Positions 40,747 to 48,878 of a stretch of DNA of 64,000 bases are shown here, one piece after another. This DNA is from AC-37 sp036389295. GTDB taxonomy: Bacteria > Actinomycetota > Thermoleophilia > Solirubrobacterales > Thermoleophilaceae. The position numbers and the translations under genes are program-made. Location: contig DASVQB010000063.1 in NCBI GenBank assembly GCA_036389295.1, positions 1 through 64,000 on the forward strand. Reading direction: 5' to 3'. Position 1 is the first letter of the stretch; each line of letters begins with the position of its first letter. Under the pieces are notes generated by a model. That model made no database searches and was not told the origin of the DNA. It saw only the letters and a program-made list of their open reading frames with translations.

Positions 40747-42531
40747 GTGATCGAGCCCCGCATCTACCGCGCGGCGTTCCTGCCCGCGCTGCTCGCGGCG
40801 GCGGTGGCGATGTTCTCGCTCGAGAGCCGGCCGAGGCCCCTCAGGCAGGCGCTTCCGGCCGACGCGCTGTTCGAGGGGACGCTCGCCCGGGGCACCGTGC
40901 GGTCGATCGTGGGCCGCGCGCCGGACCGCCGCGCCGGGACGCCCGGCGACGAGGCGACCGCGCGCCGCATGACCGCCACGTTCCGCCGCTTCGGGTTCGC
41001 CACCGCGGTGGACCGCTTCGACGAGGAGGGGACGGGGCTGGTGAACGTGGTCGGCACCCGGCCCGGGCTCTCGCGGCGGCGGCTCGTGGTCGTCGCGGCG
41101 CGCGACGCGCGCTCGGTGCCCGATGCGACCGGCAGCGCCGCCGACACCGCCGCGCTGATCGAGCTCGCGCGCGTGCTCGAGGGGCGGGCGACGCGCAGGA
41201 CGACGGTGCTCGCCTCGGTCGACGGCGGGACGCTGGGGGACGCCGGCGCGCGGCGGCTCGCCAGGCGGCTCGGCGAGGACCCGGCGCCGATCGACGCGGT
41301 GGTCGTGCTCTCGAACCTCGGCGCGCCGCGCTCGCGCGGTCCGCTGCTCGTCGACTGGTCGAACGACGCGACGCGCGGGCGGCAGTGGCTGCGGCGCACC
41401 GCCTCCGACTCGCTGCGCAGCGAGCTGGGCGACGACGGGGGCGGCCCGGGCAGCTCGCCCGCCCAGGTCTCGCGGCTCGCGTTCCCGGTCGGGGACGGCG
41501 CGCAGGGGGTCCTCATCGAGGCGGGGCTGCCCGCGATCCGGCTCTCCGGCAGCGGCGAGCTGGCGCCCGCCCCGTCGCAGCGCGACCTCGACGACGTCCA
41601 CGCCGAGCGCTACGGCGACCTCGGCCGCTCCGCGCTGCGGCTCCTGTCCGCGCTCGACGCGGGGACGCCGCCGGAGAGGGGGCCGCGCTCGTACGTCACC
41701 GTGGCCGGCCGCGTCGCGCCGGGGTGGGCCCTGGCGCTGCTCGCGATCGCGCTGATCCTGCCCGCGGCGGTCGCGTCGACGGACGCCTTCGCGCGCGCCC
41801 GGCGGCGCGGCGAGCCGGTCGTGCCGTGGCTCCGCTGGCTGGCCGCCGGGATCGTCCCGTTCGTCGTCGGCCTGGGGGTCGCCGAGCTGCTCGTCCTGGT
41901 CGGGCTCGCCGACGACGCGCCGGCCGCGCCGCTCGACCCGGGCGCCGCGGAGGTCGACGGCTCGGCCGTGGGCGTCCTCGCCGCGACGATCGTCGCGATC
42001 GCCCTGACGTGGGCGGCGGTCCGCCCGCGGCTGGTGGGGAGGGTGCGAGGGGCCCCGCTCGACGCGTCCGCCCCGGGGGCCGGCGTGGCCCTCGCCCTCG
42101 TCCTCTGCGGCTTCGCCGTCGCCACCTGGGCCGTCAACCCGTACGCCGCCCTCGCGGCGATCCTGCCGCTCCACCTGTGGACGCTCGCCGTGCTGCTCGA
42201 CGTGCGGGCCCGCACGCGGGCCTGGCTCACGGTCGCGGGGCTGCTTCCCGCGGCGGCGATCGTCGCGACCTACGCGCAGCACCTCTCGCTCGGCCCGCTC
42301 CACGGCGCGTGGTACCTGTTCCTGCTCGTCACCGGCCACCACGTGGGCCTCGCGAGCGCCCTGCTCGGCTGCGTCGCGCTCGGCACGCTCGCCTCCGTGA
42401 CCGCCGTGGTGCTCGCCCACGCCCGCCGCCGCACGCCGCGGCCGGCCGGACGGCCGTCCCGCGGGCGTCCGTCCGACGACCGTCCGATCGTCGGCCCCGC
42501 GGGTCCGCCGCTCGAGCGAGTGCGCCGATAA
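40747..42531 (+). CDS. M28-like peptidase-fold membrane protein, probably inactive
   Basis: About 594 residues from GTG 40747 (TTG 40723 is an alternative). One N-terminal helix, then an M28-like extracytoplasmic domain (about 50-300) with GTPGDEATARRMTATFRRFG and LVVVAARDARSVPDATG. Active M28 enzymes have His-x-Asp at the ARDAR position; here it is Arg, while SAADTAALIELARVL keeps the bridging Asp. A C-terminal block of about seven helices (from about 325) ends in a Pro/Arg tail. Loss of the first zinc ligand suggests a non-catalytic or altered function. It is divergent from the stress directon. Confidence 0.75.
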   Translation: MIEPRIYRAAFLPALLAAAVAMFSLESRPRPLRQALPADALFEGTLARGTVRSIVGRAPDRRAGTPGDEATARRMTATFRRFGFATAVDRFDEEGTGLVNVVGTRPGLSRRRLVVVAARDARSVPDATGSAADTAALIELARVLEGRATRRTTVLASVDGGTLGDAGARRLARRLGEDPAPIDAVVVLSNLGAPRSRGPLLVDWSNDATRGRQWLRRTASDSLRSELGDDGGGPGSSPAQVSRLAFPVGDGAQGVLIEAGLPAIRLSGSGELAPAPSQRDLDDVHAERYGDLGRSALRLLSALDAGTPPERGPRSYVTVAGRVAPGWALALLAIALILPAAVASTDAFARARRRGEPVVPWLRWLAAGIVPFVVGLGVAELLVLVGLADDAPAAPLDPGAAEVDGSAVGVLAATIVAIALTWAAVRPRLVGRVRGAPLDASAPGAGVALALVLCGFAVATWAVNPYAALAAILPLHLWTLAVLLDVRARTRAWLTVAGLLPAAAIVATYAQHLSLGPLHGAWYLFLLVTGHHVGLASALLGCVALGTLASVTAVVLAHARRRTPRPAGRPSRGRPSDDRPIVGPAGPPLERVRR

Positions 42532-42605
42532 CGGTCCTCCCGGCGCCGAGCGTCCGTCCCGGTGCCCGGCAGGGTCCCCGAAACGGGCGTTCCCGGGTTA
42601 CAGTG

Positions 42606-42818
42606 ATGAGCGTGGACCGGATCGCCGACCTGAGGGAGCGCATCGCCGCCGGCCGCTACGCGGTCGACGCGCGCGCCGTGGCGGAGGCGATCGTCCGGCA
42701 GGCCGAGCCGGCGCCCGCCGGGCGGACGCGCTCAGCCGTGCTCGAAGCCCTCGAGCGCGACGTCGCCGCCGCCGGGGCCGGCGAGCCGCAGCCCGGCGCC
42801 GGCCTCGACCGTCCCTAG
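42606..42818 (+). CDS. FlgM-like anti-sigma-28 protein
   Basis: 70 residues from ATG 42606 (GTG 42603 alternative). VDRIADLRERIAAGRYAVDA followed by RAVAEAIVRQA matches the C-terminal sigma-28-binding helix pattern of FlgM (V..IR..I..G.Y.VD...VA..I). The last 29 codons overlap the convergent thiL gene. No flagellar genes lie in the window, so partner sigma and role are unknown; it might control a different group-3 sigma factor. The match is by eye on a short protein. Confidence 0.55.
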   Translation: MSVDRIADLRERIAAGRYAVDARAVAEAIVRQAEPAPAGRTRSAVLEALERDVAAAGAGEPQPGAGLDRP

Positions 42819-43703
42819 CCACGTCAGCCGCGTCCCCGCGGCGCGGGCGGCGCCCTCGACGGCGTCGCGTCGGGCCGGGTCGGCCGTGACGAGCAGCTCG
42901 TAGTCGTCGCCGCCGGTGGCGGCCAGCTCGGCGGGGTCGCGGCCCAGCTCGCGCGCGACGGCGCCGACGCCGGGGGCGAGCGGGAGGTCGGCCAGGCGGA
43001 CCTCGACCGCCACGCCGCTCCGCTCCGCCACGTGGCCCGCGTCGGTCGCGAGTCCGTCGCTCAGGTCGATCATCGCCCCGGCGCCGGCGCGGGCGAGCGC
43101 GCGGCCGGCGTCGAGGAGCGGCTCGGGGCGGCGGTGGCGGCGGACGAGCGCCTCGCGCTCGGCGGCGCCGAGGCCGGCGCCCGCGCCGCGGAGCACGAGC
43201 AGCCCGGCCGCCGCGGCGCCCAGCTCGCCGGTCACGCCCACGAGCTGGCCCGGCCGGGCGCCGTCGCGGTACGCGAGCTCGTCCTCGCCGCCGGCCCACC
43301 CGGTGACGGAGACGGTCACCGCGAGGGCGGCGCCCGAGGAGACGTCGCCGCCCGCGAGCGTCGTGCCGGTCCGCTCCGCGAGGGCCTCGATCCCGCCGAC
43401 CAGCTCGAGCGCCTCCGTCTCCGTCAGGCGGTCCGGAGCGGTCAGGGCGACGTACGCCTCCCCCGCCGCGGCCCCCATGGCCGCGAGGTCCGAGAGCCCG
43501 CGGGCGAGCGCCTTGTGGCCGACGTCCGCCCGCGAGTGCGTCGCGAGCTCGAAGTGGACGCCCTCGACCACGGAGTCGATCGACGTGACCGCCACGCCGT
43601 CGGCGCGGACCACGGCCGCGTCGTCGCCGCTCCCCCGCAGCACCCGCGAGCCGCGGACGCCGAGCCGGCCCTGGATCGCCCGGATCAGGTCGCGCTCGAC
43701 CAT
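42732..43703 (-). CDS. thiL: Thiamine-monophosphate kinase
   Basis: 323 residues. Phosphorylates thiamine monophosphate to the diphosphate cofactor. Motifs: RVLRGSGDDAAVVRADG near 22, AVTSIDSVVEGVHFELATHS near 40, GHKALARGLSDLAAMGAAAG near 62, TLAGGDVSSG near 115 and AMIDLSDGLATDAGHVAERS near 210, ending GGDDYELLVT near 265. All metal and nucleotide residues of the PurM-like fold appear intact. No TPP riboswitch is seen in the short upstream gap. Confidence 0.95.
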   Translation of the reverse strand: MVERDLIRAIQGRLGVRGSRVLRGSGDDAAVVRADGVAVTSIDSVVEGVHFELATHSRADVGHKALARGLSDLAAMGAAAGEAYVALTAPDRLTETEALELVGGIEALAERTGTTLAGGDVSSGAALAVTVSVTGWAGGEDELAYRDGARPGQLVGVTGELGAAAAGLLVLRGAGAGLGAAEREALVRRHRRPEPLLDAGRALARAGAGAMIDLSDGLATDAGHVAERSGVAVEVRLADLPLAPGVGAVARELGRDPAELAATGGDDYELLVTADPARRDAVEGAARAAGTRLTWLGTVEAGAGLRLAGPGGGDVALEGFEHG

Positions 43704-43760
43704 CTCACCGCGCTCGCTGAAGGATTTACCGCCCTATGGGTCATGAAATGCTTCACTCGA

Positions 43761-44969
43761 CTACCTCCCGAAGTCGCCGAGGGGGATGGCGATCGGCAGC
43801 ATCCACGCGCACAGCGCGACCGTCGCCCAGAGCAGGCGGCGGTCGCCCGACAGGGCCGCCAGCGGCAGGAGCCACAGCGCGTACCAGGGCACGAGCCAAG
43901 CCGACGCCGCGAGGACCGCGAGCGTGGCCCAGCCCGCCATGGCGATCGGGTCGGCGCCGCGCCAGGCGCGGCGGAGCGTCCACAGCACGACGGCCGCGAA
44001 CGCGACGCCGTAGGCGGCGCGGACCGCGTCGCGGTAGTCGAGCCGGTCGCCCGGCAGCAGCGCGCCGAGGAGCTGGGCGGTCTTGTAGGGGAAGCTCCAG
44101 CGCGAGGTCCGCCCCTGGTTCGAGCTGAGGACGCCGAGCGCGTCGAGCGCGTTGGTCCCGAAGCCGACCAGGGCCAGCGCGACGATCGCCAGGCCGACGC
44201 CCGCGGCCGCGCCGAGCGCGGCCCGCCACCGCGGCCGCGCCGCGGCCACGAGGTACGGCACCACGAGCCCCGCCGACGCCTTGAGCCCGGCGGCCGCGGT
44301 CGCGAGCGCGGACGCCGCGCGCGGCCGGCCCGCCGCGAACGCGGCCAGGCCGGCGGTCGTCGCCAGCACCACGAGGGTCTCGTTGTGGGCCCCCGCCACG
44401 TCGTGGACGAGGAGGTGCGGGTTGAGGCCCACGAACAGCGCCGGCACGACGGGGTCGCGGCCGAGCAGCCGGGCCGCCCGCCAGACCAGCGCCACGATCC
44501 CGAGCGACGACAGCGCCGCGACGACCTTGAGCACCCAGAACGCCGCCGGCACGCCGAGCGGCGCGAGCGGGTAGGTCAGGAGCGTGAAGGCGGGGCCGTA
44601 GACGGACTCGGCGTCCTTCGAGCCGGCGAACGGGAAGACGGCGTCCGACGGCACGTCGACCGGCGCGTGGACGTAGGGGTCCAGCCCGTGCTCGGCGCCG
44701 AGCCGCGCGTAGGCGACGTACGAGAACACGTCCTGGGAGAGCAGCGGCGGGGCGAGCAGGAACAGGAGGTGCAGTCCGGCGACCGCGGCGACCGCGGCGC
44801 GGGGCGGGACGTCGGCCGCGCGCACGAGTACGACCGCGTAGAGCAGCAGCGCGAGCCACATGCCGGCGTAGAGGAGCGGCCCGCCGAGCGGGCCGTCGGC
44901 CGCGTCGACGCCGGCGAAGCGGAGCGGTCCGAGAAGCCAGTCGGGCGAGCCGCCGGCCGTGGCGAGCAC
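43761..44969 (-). CDS. Polyprenol-phosphate mannosyltransferase-like membrane protein (GT87/MptB-like)
   Basis: 402 residues from GTG 44969, but the true N-terminus probably lies upstream: the frame continues back with a clear hydrophobic helix (GVAALAALCLVYLALAALPA) to about 45060 with no ATG, GTG or TTG. About eleven helices follow, with LLSQDVFSYVAYARLGAEHG containing the acidic pair expected in GT-C enzymes, then ESVYGPAFTLLTYPLAPLG and GLNPHLLVHDVAGAHNETLV. It would transfer a sugar from a polyprenyl phosphate donor on the outer face. It lies just behind the penicillin-binding protein gene. Confidence 0.8.
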   Translation of the reverse strand: MLATAGGSPDWLLGPLRFAGVDAADGPLGGPLLYAGMWLALLLYAVVLVRAADVPPRAAVAAVAGLHLLFLLAPPLLSQDVFSYVAYARLGAEHGLDPYVHAPVDVPSDAVFPFAGSKDAESVYGPAFTLLTYPLAPLGVPAAFWVLKVVAALSSLGIVALVWRAARLLGRDPVVPALFVGLNPHLLVHDVAGAHNETLVVLATTAGLAAFAAGRPRAASALATAAAGLKASAGLVVPYLVAAARPRWRAALGAAAGVGLAIVALALVGFGTNALDALGVLSSNQGRTSRWSFPYKTAQLLGALLPGDRLDYRDAVRAAYGVAFAAVVLWTLRRAWRGADPIAMAGWATLAVLAASAWLVPWYALWLLPLAALSGDRRLLWATVALCAWMLPIAIPLGDFGR

Positions 44970-45075
44970 GGGGTTCGAGCCGGGGGCCGCGGGCAGCGCG
45001 GCGAGCGCGAGGTAGACGAGGCAGAGGGCCGCGAGCGCGGCGACGCCGAGCCGCCCGGGGCGCGCGCCGGAGCGG

Positions 45076-47265
45076 CTAGCCGTCGTCCTTGCCGCCGTTG
45101 CCGTTTCCGCGACCGCCGCCGTTGCCGCGGCCGTTCCCGTTCCCGTTCTTGCCGCCGCCGGTGCTGGGCGGCTCGGTCGTCCGCGGCGGAGCCTGCGGCG
45201 GCTCGGCGTACAGGCGCGGGTCGTAGCCGCGGTAGTCGCCGCCGCCCGCCGAGCTCCCGCCGCCCTGGTCGCGCTGCGGGGCCCGGTAGCCGTAGTCGTA
45301 GCGGTAGCCGGACCCGCCGCTCGCGCGGCCGGTCGCCGAGTTGCGGCCGTAGAACGCGCTGAACTTCGCCGGCTGCGTCGGCGGCGGGAACGACCGGCAG
45401 TCGCGGTGCGCCGCCGACATGAAGTCGTGCCAGATCTGCGCCGGGAACGTGCCGCCCGCCACCTGGATGCCGTGGACGCTCCGCATCTCCTTGAGCGCGT
45501 TCGGGTAGCCGACCCAGACCGCCGCGGCGAGCGACGGCGTGTAGCCGGCGAACCAGGCGTCGTTGAAGTTGTCGGTCGTGCCGGTCTTGCCGGCCGCCGG
45601 GCACCCGTAGCCCGCGTGCGTCCCCGTGCCCGCCTGCACGTTCTTCTCGAGGATCTTCGTCGCCTCGTACGCGATGCCGTCCGAGATCACGCGCTTGCGC
45701 TTGGGCTTGCCGAGGTCGTCGGACTTGCCGTTCGGGAACTCGACCCGCCTGATCGCCTTCGGCTCGCTGTACATGCCGCCGGCGGCGAGCGTCGCGTACG
45801 CGCTCGACATCTCGAGCGGCGACACGCCGAGCCGCAGGCCGCCGAGGCCCTCGGACGGGATCCCGTCGAGCTTGGTGCGGATGCCGAGCATCCGGGCCGT
45901 CTCGGCGACCTCCTTCGGGCCGACGTCGACGTCGAGCTGCGCGTAGACGGTGTTGTCCGACTTCAGCGTCGCCGTGACGAGGTTCATCGGCCCGCCGTAG
46001 GTGTGCGCGTAGGTCTGGACCTTCCACGGCCCGTAGCCGGGCACGTTCAGCTGGAGCGGCTTCGACACGTAGGTGGTCGAGCGGGGGTCGATCCCCTGCC
46101 GCAGCGCCGTGACGAGCACCATCGTCTTGAACGCCGAGCCGGGCTGGCGGTGGCCCTGCGCCGCGAGGTTGAACGTGCGGTCGTCGTAGCCGCCGCTCGA
46201 CGCCATCGCCTTGATGTAGCCGGTCTTCGGGTCGATCGCGACGATCGCCGAGCTGGGGTCGCCCGGCTGGTTTAGCTGGCCGTTGATCGCGCGGCGGCCG
46301 AGCTCCTGCCACTTCGGGTCGATCGTCGTGTGGACCTTCAGCCCGCCGCGGCGGTAGACGCCGACGCCGTAGCGCTCGATCAGCTGGTCCTGCACGTAGT
46401 CGAAGAAGTACGGCTCGCGGCGCTTCGAGTAGATGTTGCTCTTCTTGAGCCCGAGCGGCTCGGCGGACGCCTCGATGGCCTCGGCCTGCGTGATGTAGCC
46501 GTTCTCCGCCATCTTCTCGAGGACCCTGTTGCGGCGCTCGAGCGCGTCGGTCGGGTTGCGCAGCGGGTTGTAGCGGGACGGCGCCTGGGGGAGGCCGGCG
46601 AGGAGGGCGGCCTGGTTGAGGCTCAGGTCCTCGGCGTGGCGGGAGAAGAAGACCTGCGAGGCCGCCTCGATGCCGATCGCCGTGCGCCCGTCGACGGTCC
46701 CGTACGGCACGTCGTTCAGGTACTCGCGCAGGATCCACTGCTTGCTGCGCTCGCGCTCGAGGTCGGCGGCCATCTTCGCCTCGCGGATCTTGCGCTTGAT
46801 GTTGCGCTGCGGGTCCTTGATGTAGAGCGCGCGGACGAGCTGCTGGGTGATCGTCGAGCCGCCCTGCTTCGTCTTGCCGGAGGTGAGGTCCTCGGTGGCC
46901 GCGCGGACGATCGACTGGTAGTCGACGCCCTTGTGGCGGTAGAAGCGCTCGTCCTCGATGGCCACGGTGGCCTGGCGGACCACCGCCGGCATCTGGGTCC
47001 AGCCGATCGGCGTGCGGACGGTGTCGGACTGGACGTAGCCGAGCCGCGAGCCGTCGGCCGCGTAGATGACCGAGCTGGCGCCCTTGTCGATCGGCTTGAG
47101 CCTGTCGACGTCGGGCGCCGAGGCGGCGATGGCGAAGACGTAGCCGAGCGCTGAGAGCCCGGCGATCAGGAGGACGCAGACGACGACCGCGACGGCCAGC
47201 AGGGCGACGTTCCCGCGCCGGCCGCGGTTGCGTCGCTTTCGAGCCTGTCGCTGCCGGTAGGTCAC
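45076..47265 (-). CDS. Class A penicillin-binding protein (bifunctional transglycosylase-transpeptidase)
   Basis: 729 residues. Basic cytoplasmic tail, one helix (about 21-45), GT51 domain with VAIEDERFYRHKGVDYQSIV and KTKQGGSTITQQLVRALYIK, then transpeptidase domain with SxxK in QPGSAFKTMVLVTAL near 390, SxN in LKSDNTVYAQ near 445 and KTGTTDNFNDAWFAGYTPS near 560. The C-terminal 90 residues are Tyr/Gly/Pro- then Gly/Asn-rich (NGNGNGRGNGGGRGNGNGG), disordered and repeat-like. It builds and crosslinks peptidoglycan. Intact catalytic set. Confidence 0.95.
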   Translation of the reverse strand: MTYRQRQARKRRNRGRRGNVALLAVAVVVCVLLIAGLSALGYVFAIAASAPDVDRLKPIDKGASSVIYAADGSRLGYVQSDTVRTPIGWTQMPAVVRQATVAIEDERFYRHKGVDYQSIVRAATEDLTSGKTKQGGSTITQQLVRALYIKDPQRNIKRKIREAKMAADLERERSKQWILREYLNDVPYGTVDGRTAIGIEAASQVFFSRHAEDLSLNQAALLAGLPQAPSRYNPLRNPTDALERRNRVLEKMAENGYITQAEAIEASAEPLGLKKSNIYSKRREPYFFDYVQDQLIERYGVGVYRRGGLKVHTTIDPKWQELGRRAINGQLNQPGDPSSAIVAIDPKTGYIKAMASSGGYDDRTFNLAAQGHRQPGSAFKTMVLVTALRQGIDPRSTTYVSKPLQLNVPGYGPWKVQTYAHTYGGPMNLVTATLKSDNTVYAQLDVDVGPKEVAETARMLGIRTKLDGIPSEGLGGLRLGVSPLEMSSAYATLAAGGMYSEPKAIRRVEFPNGKSDDLGKPKRKRVISDGIAYEATKILEKNVQAGTGTHAGYGCPAAGKTGTTDNFNDAWFAGYTPSLAAAVWVGYPNALKEMRSVHGIQVAGGTFPAQIWHDFMSAAHRDCRSFPPPTQPAKFSAFYGRNSATGRASGGSGYRYDYGYRAPQRDQGGGSSAGGGDYRGYDPRLYAEPPQAPPRTTEPPSTGGGKNGNGNGRGNGGGRGNGNGGKDDG

Positions 47266-47317
47266 TGGCGGTGGGGGCGGCCGTGTCGCCCCGGCCGTCT
47301 GGTCGCTGGCGGGGTCG

Positions 47318-48112
47318 CTAGGCGCCGGCCCCTGAGGATAGTCCCTCGCGCCTGAGCTGTTCGAGGCAGCTGACGCGTAGTCCTGCCGCGAGGGCGCCGC
47401 GCTCGGCCGGGCTCGGCGCCCAGGCCGCGGCCACCAGCCGCACGCCGTCCTTGTCGACCTCGGCCACGTGCGCGTCGACGCCCTGCTCGGCGCCCAGCAG
47501 CCGTATCGCGCGCATCGCGTCCGCCTCGGGCGGCAGGAACAGTGACACCTCGACCCGAACGCGCGGGTCCGCGACCGTGTGGTTCTCGACGGTGTTCTGC
47601 GCGAGGCGCTCGTTCGGGACCACCACCCGGCGGCCGTCGTCGCAGGCGATGTACGTGTAGGTGAGGCGGATGTCCTCGACGACGCCCGTGTTGCCCTCGA
47701 ACGTGACGAGGTCGCCGATCCGGATCGGCTGGCTGATCGCGATCAGGATCCCGGCGACGGCGTTCGCGAGGGTCTGACGGGCCGCGAACCCGACCACCAG
47801 GCCGAGCACCGCCGACGAGGCCAGGACGCCGGTGGCCACGCGCTTGACCGCCGCGAACTGGCTCAGCGCCAGCGCGACGCCGAGCAGGATGATCGCGGCG
47901 TAGGCCAGCCGGCGGACCAGGCGCAGCCGGGTGTCGGCGACGGGCGACATGCCGCCGGCGACGGACGTGGCGAGGTGCGCCGCGCGGCGCACCAGGGTGC
48001 GGTCGACGAGCTGGGCGAGGACCACGGCCGCCACGACCGTGGCAACTGCCGTGATCACGTCGCGGTTGTCGGCCCAGAACGAGGCCGCCGCCGGGAGTCG
48101 GACCTCTGCCAC
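47318..48112 (-). CDS. Small-conductance mechanosensitive channel (MscS family)
   Basis: 264 residues from GTG 48112. Three N-terminal helices, the pore helix VLGLVVGFAARQTLANAVAG near 105 and the beta domain ILIAISQPIRIGDLVTFEGN near 125, then YTYIACDDGRRVVVPNERLA. This is the minimal MscS topology. It releases solutes under hypo-osmotic shock, complementing the trehalose genes functionally though not in the same operon. It lies 52 bases upstream of the penicillin-binding protein gene. Confidence 0.92.
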   Translation of the reverse strand: MAEVRLPAAASFWADNRDVITAVATVVAAVVLAQLVDRTLVRRAAHLATSVAGGMSPVADTRLRLVRRLAYAAIILLGVALALSQFAAVKRVATGVLASSAVLGLVVGFAARQTLANAVAGILIAISQPIRIGDLVTFEGNTGVVEDIRLTYTYIACDDGRRVVVPNERLAQNTVENHTVADPRVRVEVSLFLPPEADAMRAIRLLGAEQGVDAHVAEVDKDGVRLVAAAWAPSPAERGALAAGLRVSCLEQLRREGLSSGAGA

Positions 48113-48154
48113 GGCCGCTGAGCGTACGCGCGCCGCCGGAGCGAAGATGGGGGG

Positions 48155-48874
48155 ATGACGGACCGGGAGCCGAGCCGGGCGGGGGCGGCGGGCGGGCGGG
48201 CGCCGCGCGCGGTGCTGCTCGACGCGCTGGGGACGCTCGTCGCGATGGAGCCGCCGGCGCCCCGGCTCGTCGCCGAGCTCGGCCGGCGCGGGCACCGCGT
48301 GGAGCCGCCGGCGGCCGAGGCGGCGCTCGCGGCCGAGATCGCGTACTACCGCGAGCACCACCTCGAGGGGCGCGACGCGGCGTCGCTCGACGGCCTGCGC
48401 GACCGCTGCGCCGAGGTGCTCCGCGGCGCCCTCGCGCTGCCGGGCCTCGCGCGCGCCGACGCGCGGGACGCGCTGCTGGCGTCGATCCGGTTCCGCGCGC
48501 ATCCCGACGCCGCGCCGTGCCTCGCCGAGCTGCGGCGGCGCGGGCTGCGGCTCGTGGTCGCGAGCAACTGGGACTGCTCGCTGCACCGCGTGCTGGAGGA
48601 GGCCGGGCTGGCGCCCCTGGTCGACGGCACCGTCGCGTCCGCCGAGGCGGGCGCGGCCAAGCCGGACGCGCGGCTGTTCCGGGCGGCGCTGGAGCTGGCC
48701 GGCGTCGGACCGGGGGACGCGCTGCACGTCGGCGACTCGGCCGAGGCGGACGCGATGGGCGCGCGGGCGGCGGGCATCGCGGCGGTGCTGCTGCGGCGCG
48801 ACGGGGCGGCGGCGCCGGCGCCGGCCGGCGTCCCCGCGATAGCGAGCCTGGCCGAGCTGCCGGCCCTACTCTAG
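48155..48874 (+). CDS. HAD-superfamily hydrolase
   Basis: 239 residues. Motif I AVLLDALGTLVAME near 18 (nucleophile Asp; the usual second Asp is replaced by Leu in DALGT, a known variant), motif II VVASNWDCSLHRVLEEAGL near 135, motif III lysine in GAAKPDARLFRAAL near 168 and motif IV GDALHVGDSAEADAMGARAA near 190. A helical cap (about 30-110) suits small phosphorylated substrates. The lost second Asp makes strict phosphatase activity less sure. Divergent from mscS. Confidence 0.87.
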   Translation: MTDREPSRAGAAGGRAPRAVLLDALGTLVAMEPPAPRLVAELGRRGHRVEPPAAEAALAAEIAYYREHHLEGRDAASLDGLRDRCAEVLRGALALPGLARADARDALLASIRFRAHPDAAPCLAELRRRGLRLVVASNWDCSLHRVLEEAGLAPLVDGTVASAEAGAAKPDARLFRAALELAGVGPGDALHVGDSAEADAMGARAAGIAAVLLRRDGAAAPAPAGVPAIASLAELPALL

Positions 48875-48878
48875 GCGC

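Noticed and set aside
42606..42818. Start of a flagellar gene cluster
   Set aside because: Only one FlgM-like frame is present; surrounding genes are unrelated.
43704..43760. TPP riboswitch before thiL
   Set aside because: The gap is only 57 bases and lacks the conserved THI-box elements.
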